64,000 bases of DNA. Origin: Elusimicrobia bacterium CG_4_9_14_3_um_filter_62_55. Its GTDB lineage: Bacteria; Elusimicrobiota; Elusimicrobia; UBA1565. The position numbers were made by a program, and so were the translations under genes. The notes beneath the pieces are model-generated. The model worked only from the letters and a program-made list of their open reading frames with translations. It was not told where the DNA came from and made no database searches. Where the stretch lies: positions 1 to 64,000 of the forward strand of contig PFUL01000007.1 in assembly GCA_002790095.1 (NCBI GenBank). Direction: 5' to 3'. Below, in pieces: positions 42,269-50,810 of the stretch (the first letter of the stretch is position 1; each line of letters starts with the position of its first letter).

Positions 42269-43576
42269 GTGACGCCCCTCGCGCTCATTTTCGCGCTCGC
42301 GCTAGGTCCGCGCGCCGCCTTCGCGGCCGACGCGTCGGGGATGCTGCTCGATTATGCCGCGGCCCGCGAAAAGCGGGACGCCCTGCATACGGAAATCGAG
42401 CGGCGTATCGCGCTGTTTAACCGCGAGCGCGGCGGCCTCGAAGATGAACTCGACGCGCTCGAAATCCGCGGCGGCGTCCTGTGCCGGGAAAAGACCGCGG
42501 CGGCCGAAGCGGTCGACCGGGCGGCGGCGGCCTTGCGCTCGCTTCAATCCGATGCGGCCGCCCGCCTCAAAAGCGCGCACTCCGTCTCGGCCGGCGCCTG
42601 CGGCGCCTACGCCGCGCGCGCCGCCCACCGGGAACTTGAATTCGGACGCGCCTATTCGACCGAAGCGATCAAGCAATTGAAGGACGCTGGAATCCTCTTC
42701 GCCCGGGTCGACGAACTCGAACTTGCGCTTAAGGAGGAACTCGCCCCTTGGTCCGCGGAGAAAACCGCCTACCTGCGCGAGCAAGCCGCTTCGATCGGGA
42801 TGCTGTTCACGGAAGCGCTTCAGCGGCGCGACGCCGAGCGCGTCAGCCGAGATGAAATCGCGCGGCTCACAGGCGCCGCGGTTCCCGAACCGGGACCCGA
42901 ACGGGACCTCGACGCGTGGCGCCGGCAGGCGGTCGACTCCCCGATCGCCCGCATCGACGCGAGGCTCGAAGCCGCGCGCTGCCCCCGGCGGCCGGAGAAC
43001 ACCCTGGAAGAGATCGTCGGGCTCGGCGCGGCGTTCGACTCCCGTATCGACGAACTGGTCTTTGTCGCGGGGACCTGCGAACGGACGGCCGGGGACGCGC
43101 TCGCGCGGGATCTCGCCGACGCCCCGCGCGTCGCCGGGGAAATTGCGGCCGAGGAACTCGCTTATGAGGCCGAACGAAAACGCCATCTCGCGCGCGATCT
43201 CGAGGACTGGAAGCGCCGCCGCGCCCGGGAAGCGCGCCGCATAGCCCAGCAGCGGCGATTCGCCGAAACCATGCGCCCCCCGCGGCGCGGGATTTTTCCG
43301 AAAGGGGACGGCCTCAAGGGGCCGTGGCTCGTTTGGGGAGCGCAAAGCGACGCCGACGCTCCGATCCGGCTGCGACTCACCGACGTCGAAGCCTTCGACG
43401 CCGACGGCGCGCCTTACAAGCGCCTGCTCCGGCCGCGGCCGTTTCGCGACTTAAAATCGGCGGCCGCGTGGGTATGCGAACGGCTCGCGGATGTTCGCGA
43501 GCGCCCCGTACTGGGACACTCCGCTCAATACGCAGAGGAGATCGTTTCGGTCTCCGAGGAAATCCGATGCGAGTAG
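42269..43576 (+). CDS. Secreted coiled-coil protein of unknown function
   Basis: A 435-aa protein from GTG 42269, with a signal peptide (ALIFALALGPRAAFAAD) and long Ala/Glu/Arg-rich helices over most of its length, so probably an extended periplasmic coiled coil. A few cysteines are spread along it. The C-terminal 80 residues (KGPWLVWGAQSDADAPIRLR) look globular. It overlaps the lipoprotein gene by ten bases, so the two are likely partners in the envelope. Confidence 0.65.
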   Translation: MTPLALIFALALGPRAAFAADASGMLLDYAAAREKRDALHTEIERRIALFNRERGGLEDELDALEIRGGVLCREKTAAAEAVDRAAAALRSLQSDAAARLKSAHSVSAGACGAYAARAAHRELEFGRAYSTEAIKQLKDAGILFARVDELELALKEELAPWSAEKTAYLREQAASIGMLFTEALQRRDAERVSRDEIARLTGAAVPEPGPERDLDAWRRQAVDSPIARIDARLEAARCPRRPENTLEEIVGLGAAFDSRIDELVFVAGTCERTAGDALARDLADAPRVAGEIAAEELAYEAERKRHLARDLEDWKRRRAREARRIAQQRRFAETMRPPRRGIFPKGDGLKGPWLVWGAQSDADAPIRLRLTDVEAFDADGAPYKRLLRPRPFRDLKSAAAWVCERLADVRERPVLGHSAQYAEEIVSVSEEIRCE

Positions 43577-44250
43577 GAGTCGTTCTCGGCGTCCTCCTTC
43601 TTTGCGCCTGCCAATCGCCGCTGGGAAGCAGCGTTGCGGTCGCAACGCCCAAACCGTTCACGACTCCCCAACTGGGAACCTACGAAATCCGCCCCGAGAG
43701 CGACCCGTTGGAACTCGCGCGTCCTCTTAAGATCGCGGTGCTTCCATTCTCCGACCGGCGCAAAATCAAGCACCCGGGCGTGGACCGGATCTGGTCTAAG
43801 GACGCCGAAACCCCAAAAGGCCGACTCGCGCAGCCGCGTGAAATCCGCGGGCTGATCCTGCGCGGGTTGGAGAATGGGCTGAAGCGCTGGCCCTCCGTCC
43901 GGCTCATCCGCGCGGAGGAGTTGGGACAGCGACGCGATGCCGAGGTGATCGTATCGGGGGAAATCGAGCGCTGCCGGGTGAGCGCCTCGTTCGTGAACTA
44001 CCGCGCCGAATGCGCGCTGCGCGTTCATCTGCGCGACGCGGCGGGACGAGCCCTGACGGATGCACCGATTTCCGTGGAGGGGAGCTTTTCGAAGCGGATC
44101 TATGAGCGTCCCGGCGATTGGCGCTCGGTGGAACCCGTGCCGCCCAACCCGCTGGCCCCCTCGGTCGAGCGCGCCCTACAGGACGCTTTGGAAAAACTGC
44201 TCAACGACGAGCGCTTTCGCGGCGCCCTAAGACAAATCCGCACGCCCTGA
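43567..44250 (+). CDS. Lipoprotein of unknown function
   Basis: A 227-aa lipoprotein: signal and lipobox VVLGVLLLCACQ, lipid on Cys15. The mature domain has KIAVLPFSDRR and GLILRGLENGLKRWPSVRLI, then DAEVIVSGEIERC. This resembles the beta-alpha pattern of envelope lipoproteins that open with an AVLPF strand (LpoB/CsgG-like or DUF799-like), but the match is loose. It starts inside the end of the previous gene. Confidence 0.65.
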   Translation: MRVGVVLGVLLLCACQSPLGSSVAVATPKPFTTPQLGTYEIRPESDPLELARPLKIAVLPFSDRRKIKHPGVDRIWSKDAETPKGRLAQPREIRGLILRGLENGLKRWPSVRLIRAEELGQRRDAEVIVSGEIERCRVSASFVNYRAECALRVHLRDAAGRALTDAPISVEGSFSKRIYERPGDWRSVEPVPPNPLAPSVERALQDALEKLLNDERFRGALRQIRTP

Positions 44251-44310
44251 CCGATTTACCGAACATTTACCGCCCGGTCCCTTGCCAAACCCACCCTGCG
44301 GACCTATCCC

Positions 44311-44781
44311 ATGACCATGCGACGCCTCCGCACCCGCTCCTTTCCGGACGAACAGGACTTCCTGCTGATCCTCGCCGTACTCGCCCTCTCCTTCTTCGTG
44401 TTGCGCCAGCGCGGCTGGCATGCCGATCGCAATCCGGTAGTCGCGGCGGTGGGAAGTTCCGCGGCGATGGACGGACTTTGGCGGGATTCGGTGCGTCCGC
44501 TTAAGGACGGCGAGGACAACCGCCCGCCGGCCGACCCGGATATCGTCTGGGACGAACGCGATCTCTACCGACGCGCGGTCGCGCCCGCGCCGGCGCCCCG
44601 TCCGCTGGAGAAACAACCCGAAGCTGAGCCCGAATCCTATTTTTTCCCGGAGCCGCGGCCCGCGGCCCGGCCCGCCGCCGAAAGGCCGCGGCTCTCTCCG
44701 ACGCGCATCTCGTTCGCCGAACGCGAAAGCGCCCACCGCAGCAAAGCCTTTCTGAGAAAACCGGAAGACGAAAAGCGCTAG
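44311..44781 (+). CDS. Small single-pass membrane protein with a Pro-rich tail
   Basis: A 156-aa protein with one membrane segment (about residues 17-32, FLLILAVLALSFFVL) and a long Pro/Ala/Glu-rich disordered tail. Its last four bases overlap the convergent gene at 44778. Function unknown. Confidence 0.5.
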   Translation: MTMRRLRTRSFPDEQDFLLILAVLALSFFVLRQRGWHADRNPVVAAVGSSAAMDGLWRDSVRPLKDGEDNRPPADPDIVWDERDLYRRAVAPAPAPRPLEKQPEAEPESYFFPEPRPAARPAAERPRLSPTRISFAERESAHRSKAFLRKPEDEKR

Positions 44782-47177
44782 CGCAGCCGCTCGAACCAGC
44801 GCCGCAGGCGGTCCTTGTTTAAGTCGTAGAGAATGCCGCCGAGGCCCAGCGCTACCAAACACACTGCGACGGCGAAGGCGAGGTAGTACGATTCCCGCCC
44901 CTCTTTGACGAAGGTGAAAAAGGCGGACCTCGCCCCCTGGGCCGCCTGCACCGCTCCCTTCTCCCCCTCGAACAAGGCCAGCATGCCTCCGCGCTCGCGC
45001 AGCGCCTTCATCGCCTCCAGCATCGGCTGGTAGTTCGAGTCGAAAAACGACGCGCGCTCCATCATCGCCAGCGACCGCGCGTATTCGCGCATGCCCGCGA
45101 ATCCCCACGAGGCCTGTGCGTAGCCGTGCGCATCTTCTTTCTCGGCGCGGATCGCCGCCTGCGCGGCCTTCACGGCCTCTTCATAGCGCCCCAGTCTGTT
45201 CAGGATTTCCGCCTTCGTGCGCAGCAAGAGAGCCGAGCGTCCCCCATCGGCCGTTATCGCCGCTTCGACCGCTCCCAACGCTTCTTCAAAACGCCGCAAC
45301 TGCAAGTAGGCCTTCGCCTGAACGAAGTGCGCGTACGGGTTGACGGCCATCTGTGCGAGCGATTCGCCGGCCATGCGCAGCGCGCGCTCCGGCTCGAGCT
45401 CGACGAGAGCCTCGGCATTCTTCGCGGTCACCAGAGCGGGCCGAATCGCGGCGAGCCGTTCCGGAGGCGGCGCCCCGGGCACGGCGCCGGGGCTGCGCTC
45501 ACCGCCGGCGAGAGTCTGCTTTCCCGTCGTCCACGCGTGCTGCCAACTCCCGGCCGCGACCCGGGCGATGCCGCGGGCGGAGGCGACAAGCCCCTCGCCG
45601 GGGCGCTCGCTCTCGACGGAGACGTCCGCCGCGGCCGTCGGCGCTCTCCCGGGCGCGCGGGCGCCGGCAAACTCTCCGGTCAACCCGGAGCGGTCCTCGG
45701 CGGTTCGGCCGATCGTGCTGCCTCCGGGATCCCGGCAGTCCCGCTCGCCGTAGTTGTCGCAGATCACGTCCGCGACGTTGCGGCTTAAGTCCCGGGGATA
45801 GGTGAGTTTTTTCGAGCGCGTATTCTGATTGGACCGATAGCGCCCCCCCGTCGGCTCGACCGCCTTAGGCTGTTCGACTCGAATCGGCATCGGCGGAAGA
45901 TTGGAGAGCTGATCGGCGTCATCCGGGTTGCCGAACTTCTCGCGCAGCTTCGCGAGCTTGTCCGCGGTTTTTTTCGAGGCCTTCTTCAAATCGGCGGACG
46001 CCTTCTTCGCTTTTTGGGCGGCCTTCTCACCGCTCTCTGCGGATTTCTCGGCCTTATCCTTCTCTTCCTGCGCCTTGGCTACCTGCTTTTGCTTCTCCGA
46101 CTCCTCCTGCGCGGCTTCCCAGGCGGCGTGAATCGGTCCGTCCACCTGCTTCATCGATTGGTTGATCGCCTGCTCGCTCTGCTCCAGCGCCTCCTTCGCC
46201 CCCATCGCCGCCGCCGAAGCCGCTTCCGCCGCCCCGAGCGCCTTCGGGAGACCCTCCTTCGGCTCGGCGAGTTCTTCGAGCTCCTTATGGACCTTCTTCG
46301 CCTTCTCCACCGCCTTTTTCATCCACTTCGCCGCGTTTTCGATCACCTTCTTGGAAGTCATCTGACGGCCGACGTCCCGCGTTCCGCCGCTGGTCCGGCT
46401 GTCGGCGAGACTGTTTTGCGACTTGTTTTCCAAATCGCCGGCTTTCTGACCGTACTGCTCGAGAACCGGCACCAGCGCTTCGACGGCGGCGATCCGCTGC
46501 TTGGCGTCCTTGAGCTTTTCCTTCGCCTGCTCCGAAAGCGGCTTGAGCGGCTTCAAATCGCGGCTTTGGTCTTGAATTTTCTTCACCGCGGACGCGTCGG
46601 CCGGGGCGCCCTGCGCCGAAGGCGGGTCGGTCTGAATCGCCTGCGCCGCGGGCTTCAGGGTCTGAGACGCTTCCTCGATCGCGGGGGCGTCCTCGGCGGT
46701 ATTTTTTTGGACGACCGGCTTGAGTCCCTTGTCGATCGTCTTGAGTTTTTCGTACGCGACGATCATGGGAACCAGGCCGAAGCGCAGTTCGTCGTAGCCG
46801 GCGGCCATGACGCCGCGCGCGCTGTCCGCGTTCATCAAGATCTCGTAACGCGGAAGATCGGTGCCGTCCTTCATTTCCTCCTGCAGGTTGTCCATGAACA
46901 GGTCCATGCCGGGCAGGGAATCCTGCGGAAGGTTGCGGTCGGCGATCAGGTCCGCGACATGCTTCACCAACGAGATTAAATCGTCGCGGTCGGGATCCCG
47001 CGTGAAATCGGGATCGTCCTCCTCGCGCTTGTCGGTGTAGACTCCGGGGACATAGTTGAGCCGCTGCGTTCCCTCGTAGCCGATCCCGGAAGTATTCGTC
47101 GTGTCCCCGACCTGGCGATCCGCGGACCCCGCCGGGGACGCCAACAGAAACGCAAGGGAAAGCGCTTTAAATCGCAT
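44778..47177 (-). CDS. Envelope protein with coiled coil, TPR repeats and C-terminal anchor
   Basis: A 799-aa protein. A signal peptide (1-19) is followed by an N-terminal helical domain and a long Lys/Glu/Ala-rich coiled coil (about 215-420). A Gly/Arg-rich linker leads to TPR-like repeats (about 600-710, for example YAHFVQAKAYLQLRRFEEAL and KAEILNRLGRYEEAVKAAQA), and a final membrane segment (SYYLAFAVAVCLVALGLGGI) anchors the C-terminus. It begins 30 bases after oleD on the same strand and could lie on the same transcript, though its domain content does not suggest lipid chemistry. Confidence 0.65.
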   Translation of the reverse strand: MRFKALSLAFLLASPAGSADRQVGDTTNTSGIGYEGTQRLNYVPGVYTDKREEDDPDFTRDPDRDDLISLVKHVADLIADRNLPQDSLPGMDLFMDNLQEEMKDGTDLPRYEILMNADSARGVMAAGYDELRFGLVPMIVAYEKLKTIDKGLKPVVQKNTAEDAPAIEEASQTLKPAAQAIQTDPPSAQGAPADASAVKKIQDQSRDLKPLKPLSEQAKEKLKDAKQRIAAVEALVPVLEQYGQKAGDLENKSQNSLADSRTSGGTRDVGRQMTSKKVIENAAKWMKKAVEKAKKVHKELEELAEPKEGLPKALGAAEAASAAAMGAKEALEQSEQAINQSMKQVDGPIHAAWEAAQEESEKQKQVAKAQEEKDKAEKSAESGEKAAQKAKKASADLKKASKKTADKLAKLREKFGNPDDADQLSNLPPMPIRVEQPKAVEPTGGRYRSNQNTRSKKLTYPRDLSRNVADVICDNYGERDCRDPGGSTIGRTAEDRSGLTGEFAGARAPGRAPTAAADVSVESERPGEGLVASARGIARVAAGSWQHAWTTGKQTLAGGERSPGAVPGAPPPERLAAIRPALVTAKNAEALVELEPERALRMAGESLAQMAVNPYAHFVQAKAYLQLRRFEEALGAVEAAITADGGRSALLLRTKAEILNRLGRYEEAVKAAQAAIRAEKEDAHGYAQASWGFAGMREYARSLAMMERASFFDSNYQPMLEAMKALRERGGMLALFEGEKGAVQAAQGARSAFFTFVKEGRESYYLAFAVAVCLVALGLGGILYDLNKDRLRRWFERLR

Positions 47178-47207
47178 GAGCTTTTAAGTTTTATCTATCT
47201 GGGAGCT

Positions 47208-48200
47208 TCAATCAAGGACCCGCGTCCTTCCCTGTAGGCTCTCGGCCAGCAGCCGCAGACCCTGCGCGATCGACACCTTCGGCGCGTAGCCGAGATCCCG
47301 CTTCGCCGCCCCGATGTCGAACCAATGCGGCGTCGAAAGTTCCTTGGCGAGAAAGCGCGTCATCGGCGGCTCGGATCGAATTCCGAACAGGCCGTACACC
47401 GCCTCCAGCGCCGCTCCGAGCCCGTACGCCAACGGCGCGGGAATCGTCCCCTCCACGGGAGGAAGGCCTGCGGCGTCAAGAATCCCGTCGATCAGATCCC
47501 ACAACGGCATCGGCTCTCCGTTGGAGAGGAAGTAGACCTTTCCCCCGAGCGCCGGCAGGCGGTCGCAGGCGAGCAGATGCGCGTCGGCCGCGTTGTCGAC
47601 GAAGACGGAATCCACAAGCGGATTTCCCCGACCGACCCGCCGCAGCCTTCCGGCGCGACGACGGGCGACCAGCCGCGGGAGGATGTGATTGTCGCCGGGA
47701 CCCCAGATCAGATGCGGGCGCAGCGCGACCACCGCGAGACGCTCGGAGTTCGCCGCCAGCGCGAGTTGTTCCGCCTCGGCCTTCGTCTCGGGGTAAGAGG
47801 CCAAGAAGGACTCCGGATAGCCGAGGCTTTCATCGACGCCCTCCTGCCCCGAGGCTCCGAACACGACCGACGGGGAACTCGTGTAAATCAATTTCGGGAC
47901 GCCTTCGACCAGACACGCGTCGATCACGCTCGCGGTCCCGCTTACGTTCGCCCGAAAGAATTCCGCGTGCGGACCCCACAGGCCCGCCTTCGCCGCAGCG
48001 TGATAAACCGCGTCGCAGCCCCGCACGGCCTCGAGCAGTTTCGGGTCGGAGAGATCCGCCCGGAAGGTTTCCACGCCCATCTCCCGCAGTTCCGGGTAGT
48101 CCGCGCGCGACAGACTGCGCACGCGGTCGCCCCGCTCAACGAGTTTGCGGCAGAGGGCTTTCCCTAAAAACCCGCCGCCGCCGGTGACGAGGACGTTCAA
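47208..48200 (-). CDS. oleD: OleD, NADPH-dependent beta-keto acid reductase
   Basis: A 330-aa short-chain dehydrogenase of the 3-beta-HSD/epimerase group. The N-terminal nucleotide-binding motif is TGGGGFLG, and the catalytic Tyr and Lys are in YPETKAEAE. In the Ole pathway it reduces the 2-alkyl-3-keto acid made by OleA to the 2-alkyl-3-hydroxy acid, the substrate of OleC. The start is TTG 48200, overlapping the oleC stop (TTGA), so the two are coupled. It is the last of the pfa-ole genes. Confidence 0.92.
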   Translation of the reverse strand: MNVLVTGGGGFLGKALCRKLVERGDRVRSLSRADYPELREMGVETFRADLSDPKLLEAVRGCDAVYHAAAKAGLWGPHAEFFRANVSGTASVIDACLVEGVPKLIYTSSPSVVFGASGQEGVDESLGYPESFLASYPETKAEAEQLALAANSERLAVVALRPHLIWGPGDNHILPRLVARRRAGRLRRVGRGNPLVDSVFVDNAADAHLLACDRLPALGGKVYFLSNGEPMPLWDLIDGILDAAGLPPVEGTIPAPLAYGLGAALEAVYGLFGIRSEPPMTRFLAKELSTPHWFDIGAAKRDLGYAPKVSIAQGLRLLAESLQGRTRVLD

Positions 48201-49846
48201 AGCCGCCGCTCGGCCCAGCGGGCTAGCTTTTCCCGGAATATCTTCGCGTTGTGCCGAATGTCTACCGGGAAGGAGTCATGGAAGAGGAAGGTCTCGATGC
48301 CTTTCGTGTGCGCGTATTTGGCTCCCCGCTCCCGGAGTTCCTGAATCAGACGCGGCTTCGGCCACCCCTTGGCCTGCGGCTCCAACTCGACGCACAGCAC
48401 GGGCTTCTTGACGCCGTTGCCGACCCCGACCAGCGCGGTGCGGGCGACCCCCTTAATCGTGTTGAACACCCCTTCGCACGGAACGGTGAACAGGGTACCC
48501 GCGCCGGTGTCGACGCGATGCGCCTTGCGCCCGCAAAACCACAATCGCCCGCTTTGATCGAAATACCCGAGATCCCCCATGCGGTGATAAAACAATCCGG
48601 TCTGCGGTTCCTCGATTTTCGCGAGCGCGGTCGATCGATCTCGGTTGAAATAGCGCCGCGTCGCGACCGGTCCCTGGACGACGATTTCTCCGACGACGCC
48701 CGCCGGCGCTTCGAGGGAGTCGTCCCAATCCGCGATCGGGCCGTCCGTGATCGTGATGATCTTGACCGTCATCTCCGCGACCGGGCGGCCGACGCAGACG
48801 CCGAGACCCTCTTCGGTGCCGACCCGCGTCTCGCGCAGGATTTCGCGGCTGCCGATCGTCGCCACCGGAAGGCACTCGGTCGCTCCGTAGGGCGTGTGAA
48901 TTTCTGCGCCGGACGCCAGGCGGCCTTCAAATCGTGCGAGCACGGCCGGCGACACCGGCGCCCCCGCCGAGATCATGCGACGCATCGTCGGGATGCTCTC
49001 GCCCTGTTCATGCAGCCAGCGGCCGACTTGGTCGAGCAGCGCGGGGGAGCCGAACATCTGGGTCGCGCTGAATTCCCGGATCGCGTCGACGATGTTGCGG
49101 GGATCGACCGAACCGGGCCGGGTGAAATCCATCTCCGGAACGACCGCCGAAGTCCCCAACGCGGGACCAAACAACGCGAACAACGGGAAGGTCGGCACGT
49201 CGATTTCGCCGGGGCGGATGCCGTACATTTGCTTGAGCATGCGCACCTGGGAGTCGAAAATCGAGTGACTGTACACGACGCCCTTGGGCGTTCCCGTGGA
49301 CCCGCTCGTGAAGAGAATCGCCGCAGTCTCTTCCGGACGAGTCTTGACCAGGTACTCGGAACCGTCTGAGGAGCGCAGGTCCGCCAGGGATCGCCCCCCC
49401 CAGAACCAGCGCCGACCGACGGTCACCGTCGTCCGCAAGGTTCGCTTGGCCCAGCCCAGCGCGATCCGCGCGGCGTGAGCTTTCGAAACGCCGATAAACG
49501 CCTCAGGCTCGGCTTCATCCAGGCAAGACTTCAAATTCGAGATCCCCATTCCGGGGTCGACAAGAACCGGGACCGAGCCCGCCTTAAACAACGCGAAGGT
49601 CAGAGAGAAAAACTCGGGCGAAGGAGGCACCATCAACACGGTTCGCACCCCTCGGCCGATGCCGGCTTCGGCGAGTCCGCGCGCGAGACGGCTGCTTTCT
49701 TCATCCAGCGCTCGGAAGCTTAAGCGGATCCACCGGTAGCGTCCGGACGCGTCGCGGCCGGCGGGGCAGGCGACGGCGAGCGCGTCGGGCTGCTCCCGCG
49801 CCATCCGGGGAAGGTGCGACGCGATATTGACGAACGTGTCGAGCAT
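48197..49846 (-). CDS. oleC: OleC, beta-lactone synthetase
   Basis: A 549-aa member of the acyl-CoA synthetase/AMP-ligase superfamily. The P-loop-like motif is LFTSGSTGTPKGVVYSH. Further motifs include FPLFALFGPALG and TPYGATECLPVA, the latter close to the OleC consensus, and the C-terminal domain carries RVDTGAGTLFTVPCEG. OleC activates the 2-alkyl-3-hydroxy acid with ATP and closes it to a beta-lactone. An upstream in-frame extension to 49924 is ignored because ATG 49846 lies four bases after the oleB stop, where homology begins. Confidence 0.93.
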   Translation of the reverse strand: MLDTFVNIASHLPRMAREQPDALAVACPAGRDASGRYRWIRLSFRALDEESSRLARGLAEAGIGRGVRTVLMVPPSPEFFSLTFALFKAGSVPVLVDPGMGISNLKSCLDEAEPEAFIGVSKAHAARIALGWAKRTLRTTVTVGRRWFWGGRSLADLRSSDGSEYLVKTRPEETAAILFTSGSTGTPKGVVYSHSIFDSQVRMLKQMYGIRPGEIDVPTFPLFALFGPALGTSAVVPEMDFTRPGSVDPRNIVDAIREFSATQMFGSPALLDQVGRWLHEQGESIPTMRRMISAGAPVSPAVLARFEGRLASGAEIHTPYGATECLPVATIGSREILRETRVGTEEGLGVCVGRPVAEMTVKIITITDGPIADWDDSLEAPAGVVGEIVVQGPVATRRYFNRDRSTALAKIEEPQTGLFYHRMGDLGYFDQSGRLWFCGRKAHRVDTGAGTLFTVPCEGVFNTIKGVARTALVGVGNGVKKPVLCVELEPQAKGWPKPRLIQELRERGAKYAHTKGIETFLFHDSFPVDIRHNAKIFREKLARWAERRL

Positions 49847-49850
49847 CGGA

Positions 49851-50810
49851 TTAATCAAGCGGGTTCGCCGCGAAAAATCCGCGGACCAGTTCGAGAATTT
49901 CTTCGGAGGCGTCTTCCAATACATAGTGTCCGCAATCGGGAAATCGGTGAACGGCGGCTTTCGGCAGCCGGCGCTCCCATTCGACGAGATAGTCGACGTC
50001 GAAGACGAAGTCCCGCATGCCCCAGCAAATCATCGCCGGAGTCTCCCGAAAGCGACCCAGTCCCTCGGCCGTCTTTGAAATCAGATCGTATCCGGGGTCC
50101 TCCGGCCGCAACGGGATGTCCTGGACGAATCGCAGAACCGCCGCCCGATTGCTCCAACTGTCATACGGCGCCAAATAGGCGTCTCTTACATCCGGCGCCA
50201 GCGGCCTGCGGGTCACGCAATCCGACGCGGCTCCCCGGCAGAAGGCGTTGAATCCTCGCACGAGCACGGTTCCAAGCGGCGTCCGTGCTAATTTCAGCTG
50301 CCACGGCACCGCCTTCCCTTCGGGCGGATGAAACGCCGCAGTATTAAGGATCACCAAGCGCTTGACCTTCTCGGGATGCCGCCGCGCCCACGCCATGGCG
50401 ATCATTCCGCCCCAATCGTGAACGACCAAAGAAACGTCGTCGCCGACTCCCGCGTGTTTGAGCAGACGGTCCAAATCGTCGACGCGGCGCTCCAGGGTAT
50501 ACGGATAGTCGCCGACCGCAGGCTTCTCGGAAAGACCGCAGCCGATGTGGTCGGGAACGATCACCCGATGATCCCGCCGAAGTTCCGCGGCGAGCTTTCG
50601 GTAGTAAAACGACCACGTCGGGTTTCCGTGGACCATCACCACGGGCCGGCCGGAACCTTCGTCGAGGTAGTGCTGACGAAATCCCCGCTGGTCGAGATAA
50701 TTCGACGCGAACGGATACTGCGCCTTTACGGCAGGGCGTCCCATAACCCCCATGAGGCCCTGCACGGCGGGGCTTCCGCCCCGCCAGGCCCGCTGTTTCA
50801 AAATCACCAT
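49851..50810 (-). CDS. oleB: OleB, beta-lactone decarboxylase, with a repeat-encoded N-terminus
   Basis: A 319-aa alpha/beta hydrolase of the haloalkane-dehalogenase-like group. HGNPTWSFYYR forms the oxyanion region, VHDWGGMIA holds the nucleophile Asp, and DCGHYVLED the catalytic His. OleB removes CO2 from the beta-lactone to give the cis-alkene. The likely ATG at 50810 overlaps the oleA stop (ATGGTGA). Residues about 8-27 (WRGGSPAVQGLMGVMGRPA) are encoded by a copy of the 57-bp repeat; the normal OleB sequence begins at YPFASNYLDQ. Two ATG codons inside the repeat are alternative starts. A further open frame upstream to 51062 overlaps oleA and is not supported. Confidence 0.9.
   Translation of the reverse strand: MVILKQRAWRGGSPAVQGLMGVMGRPAVKAQYPFASNYLDQRGFRQHYLDEGSGRPVVMVHGNPTWSFYYRKLAAELRRDHRVIVPDHIGCGLSEKPAVGDYPYTLERRVDDLDRLLKHAGVGDDVSLVVHDWGGMIAMAWARRHPEKVKRLVILNTAAFHPPEGKAVPWQLKLARTPLGTVLVRGFNAFCRGAASDCVTRRPLAPDVRDAYLAPYDSWSNRAAVLRFVQDIPLRPEDPGYDLISKTAEGLGRFRETPAMICWGMRDFVFDVDYLVEWERRLPKAAVHRFPDCGHYVLEDASEEILELVRGFFAANPLD
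50732..50788 (-). repeat. 57-bp palindromic element in oleB
   Basis: The copy lies on the minus strand, in the same orientation as oleB, and contains CCTGGCGGGGCGGAAGCCCC followed by CATGGGGGTTATG. It keeps the reading frame and has about six differences from the pfaA tandem copies. Confidence 0.9.
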
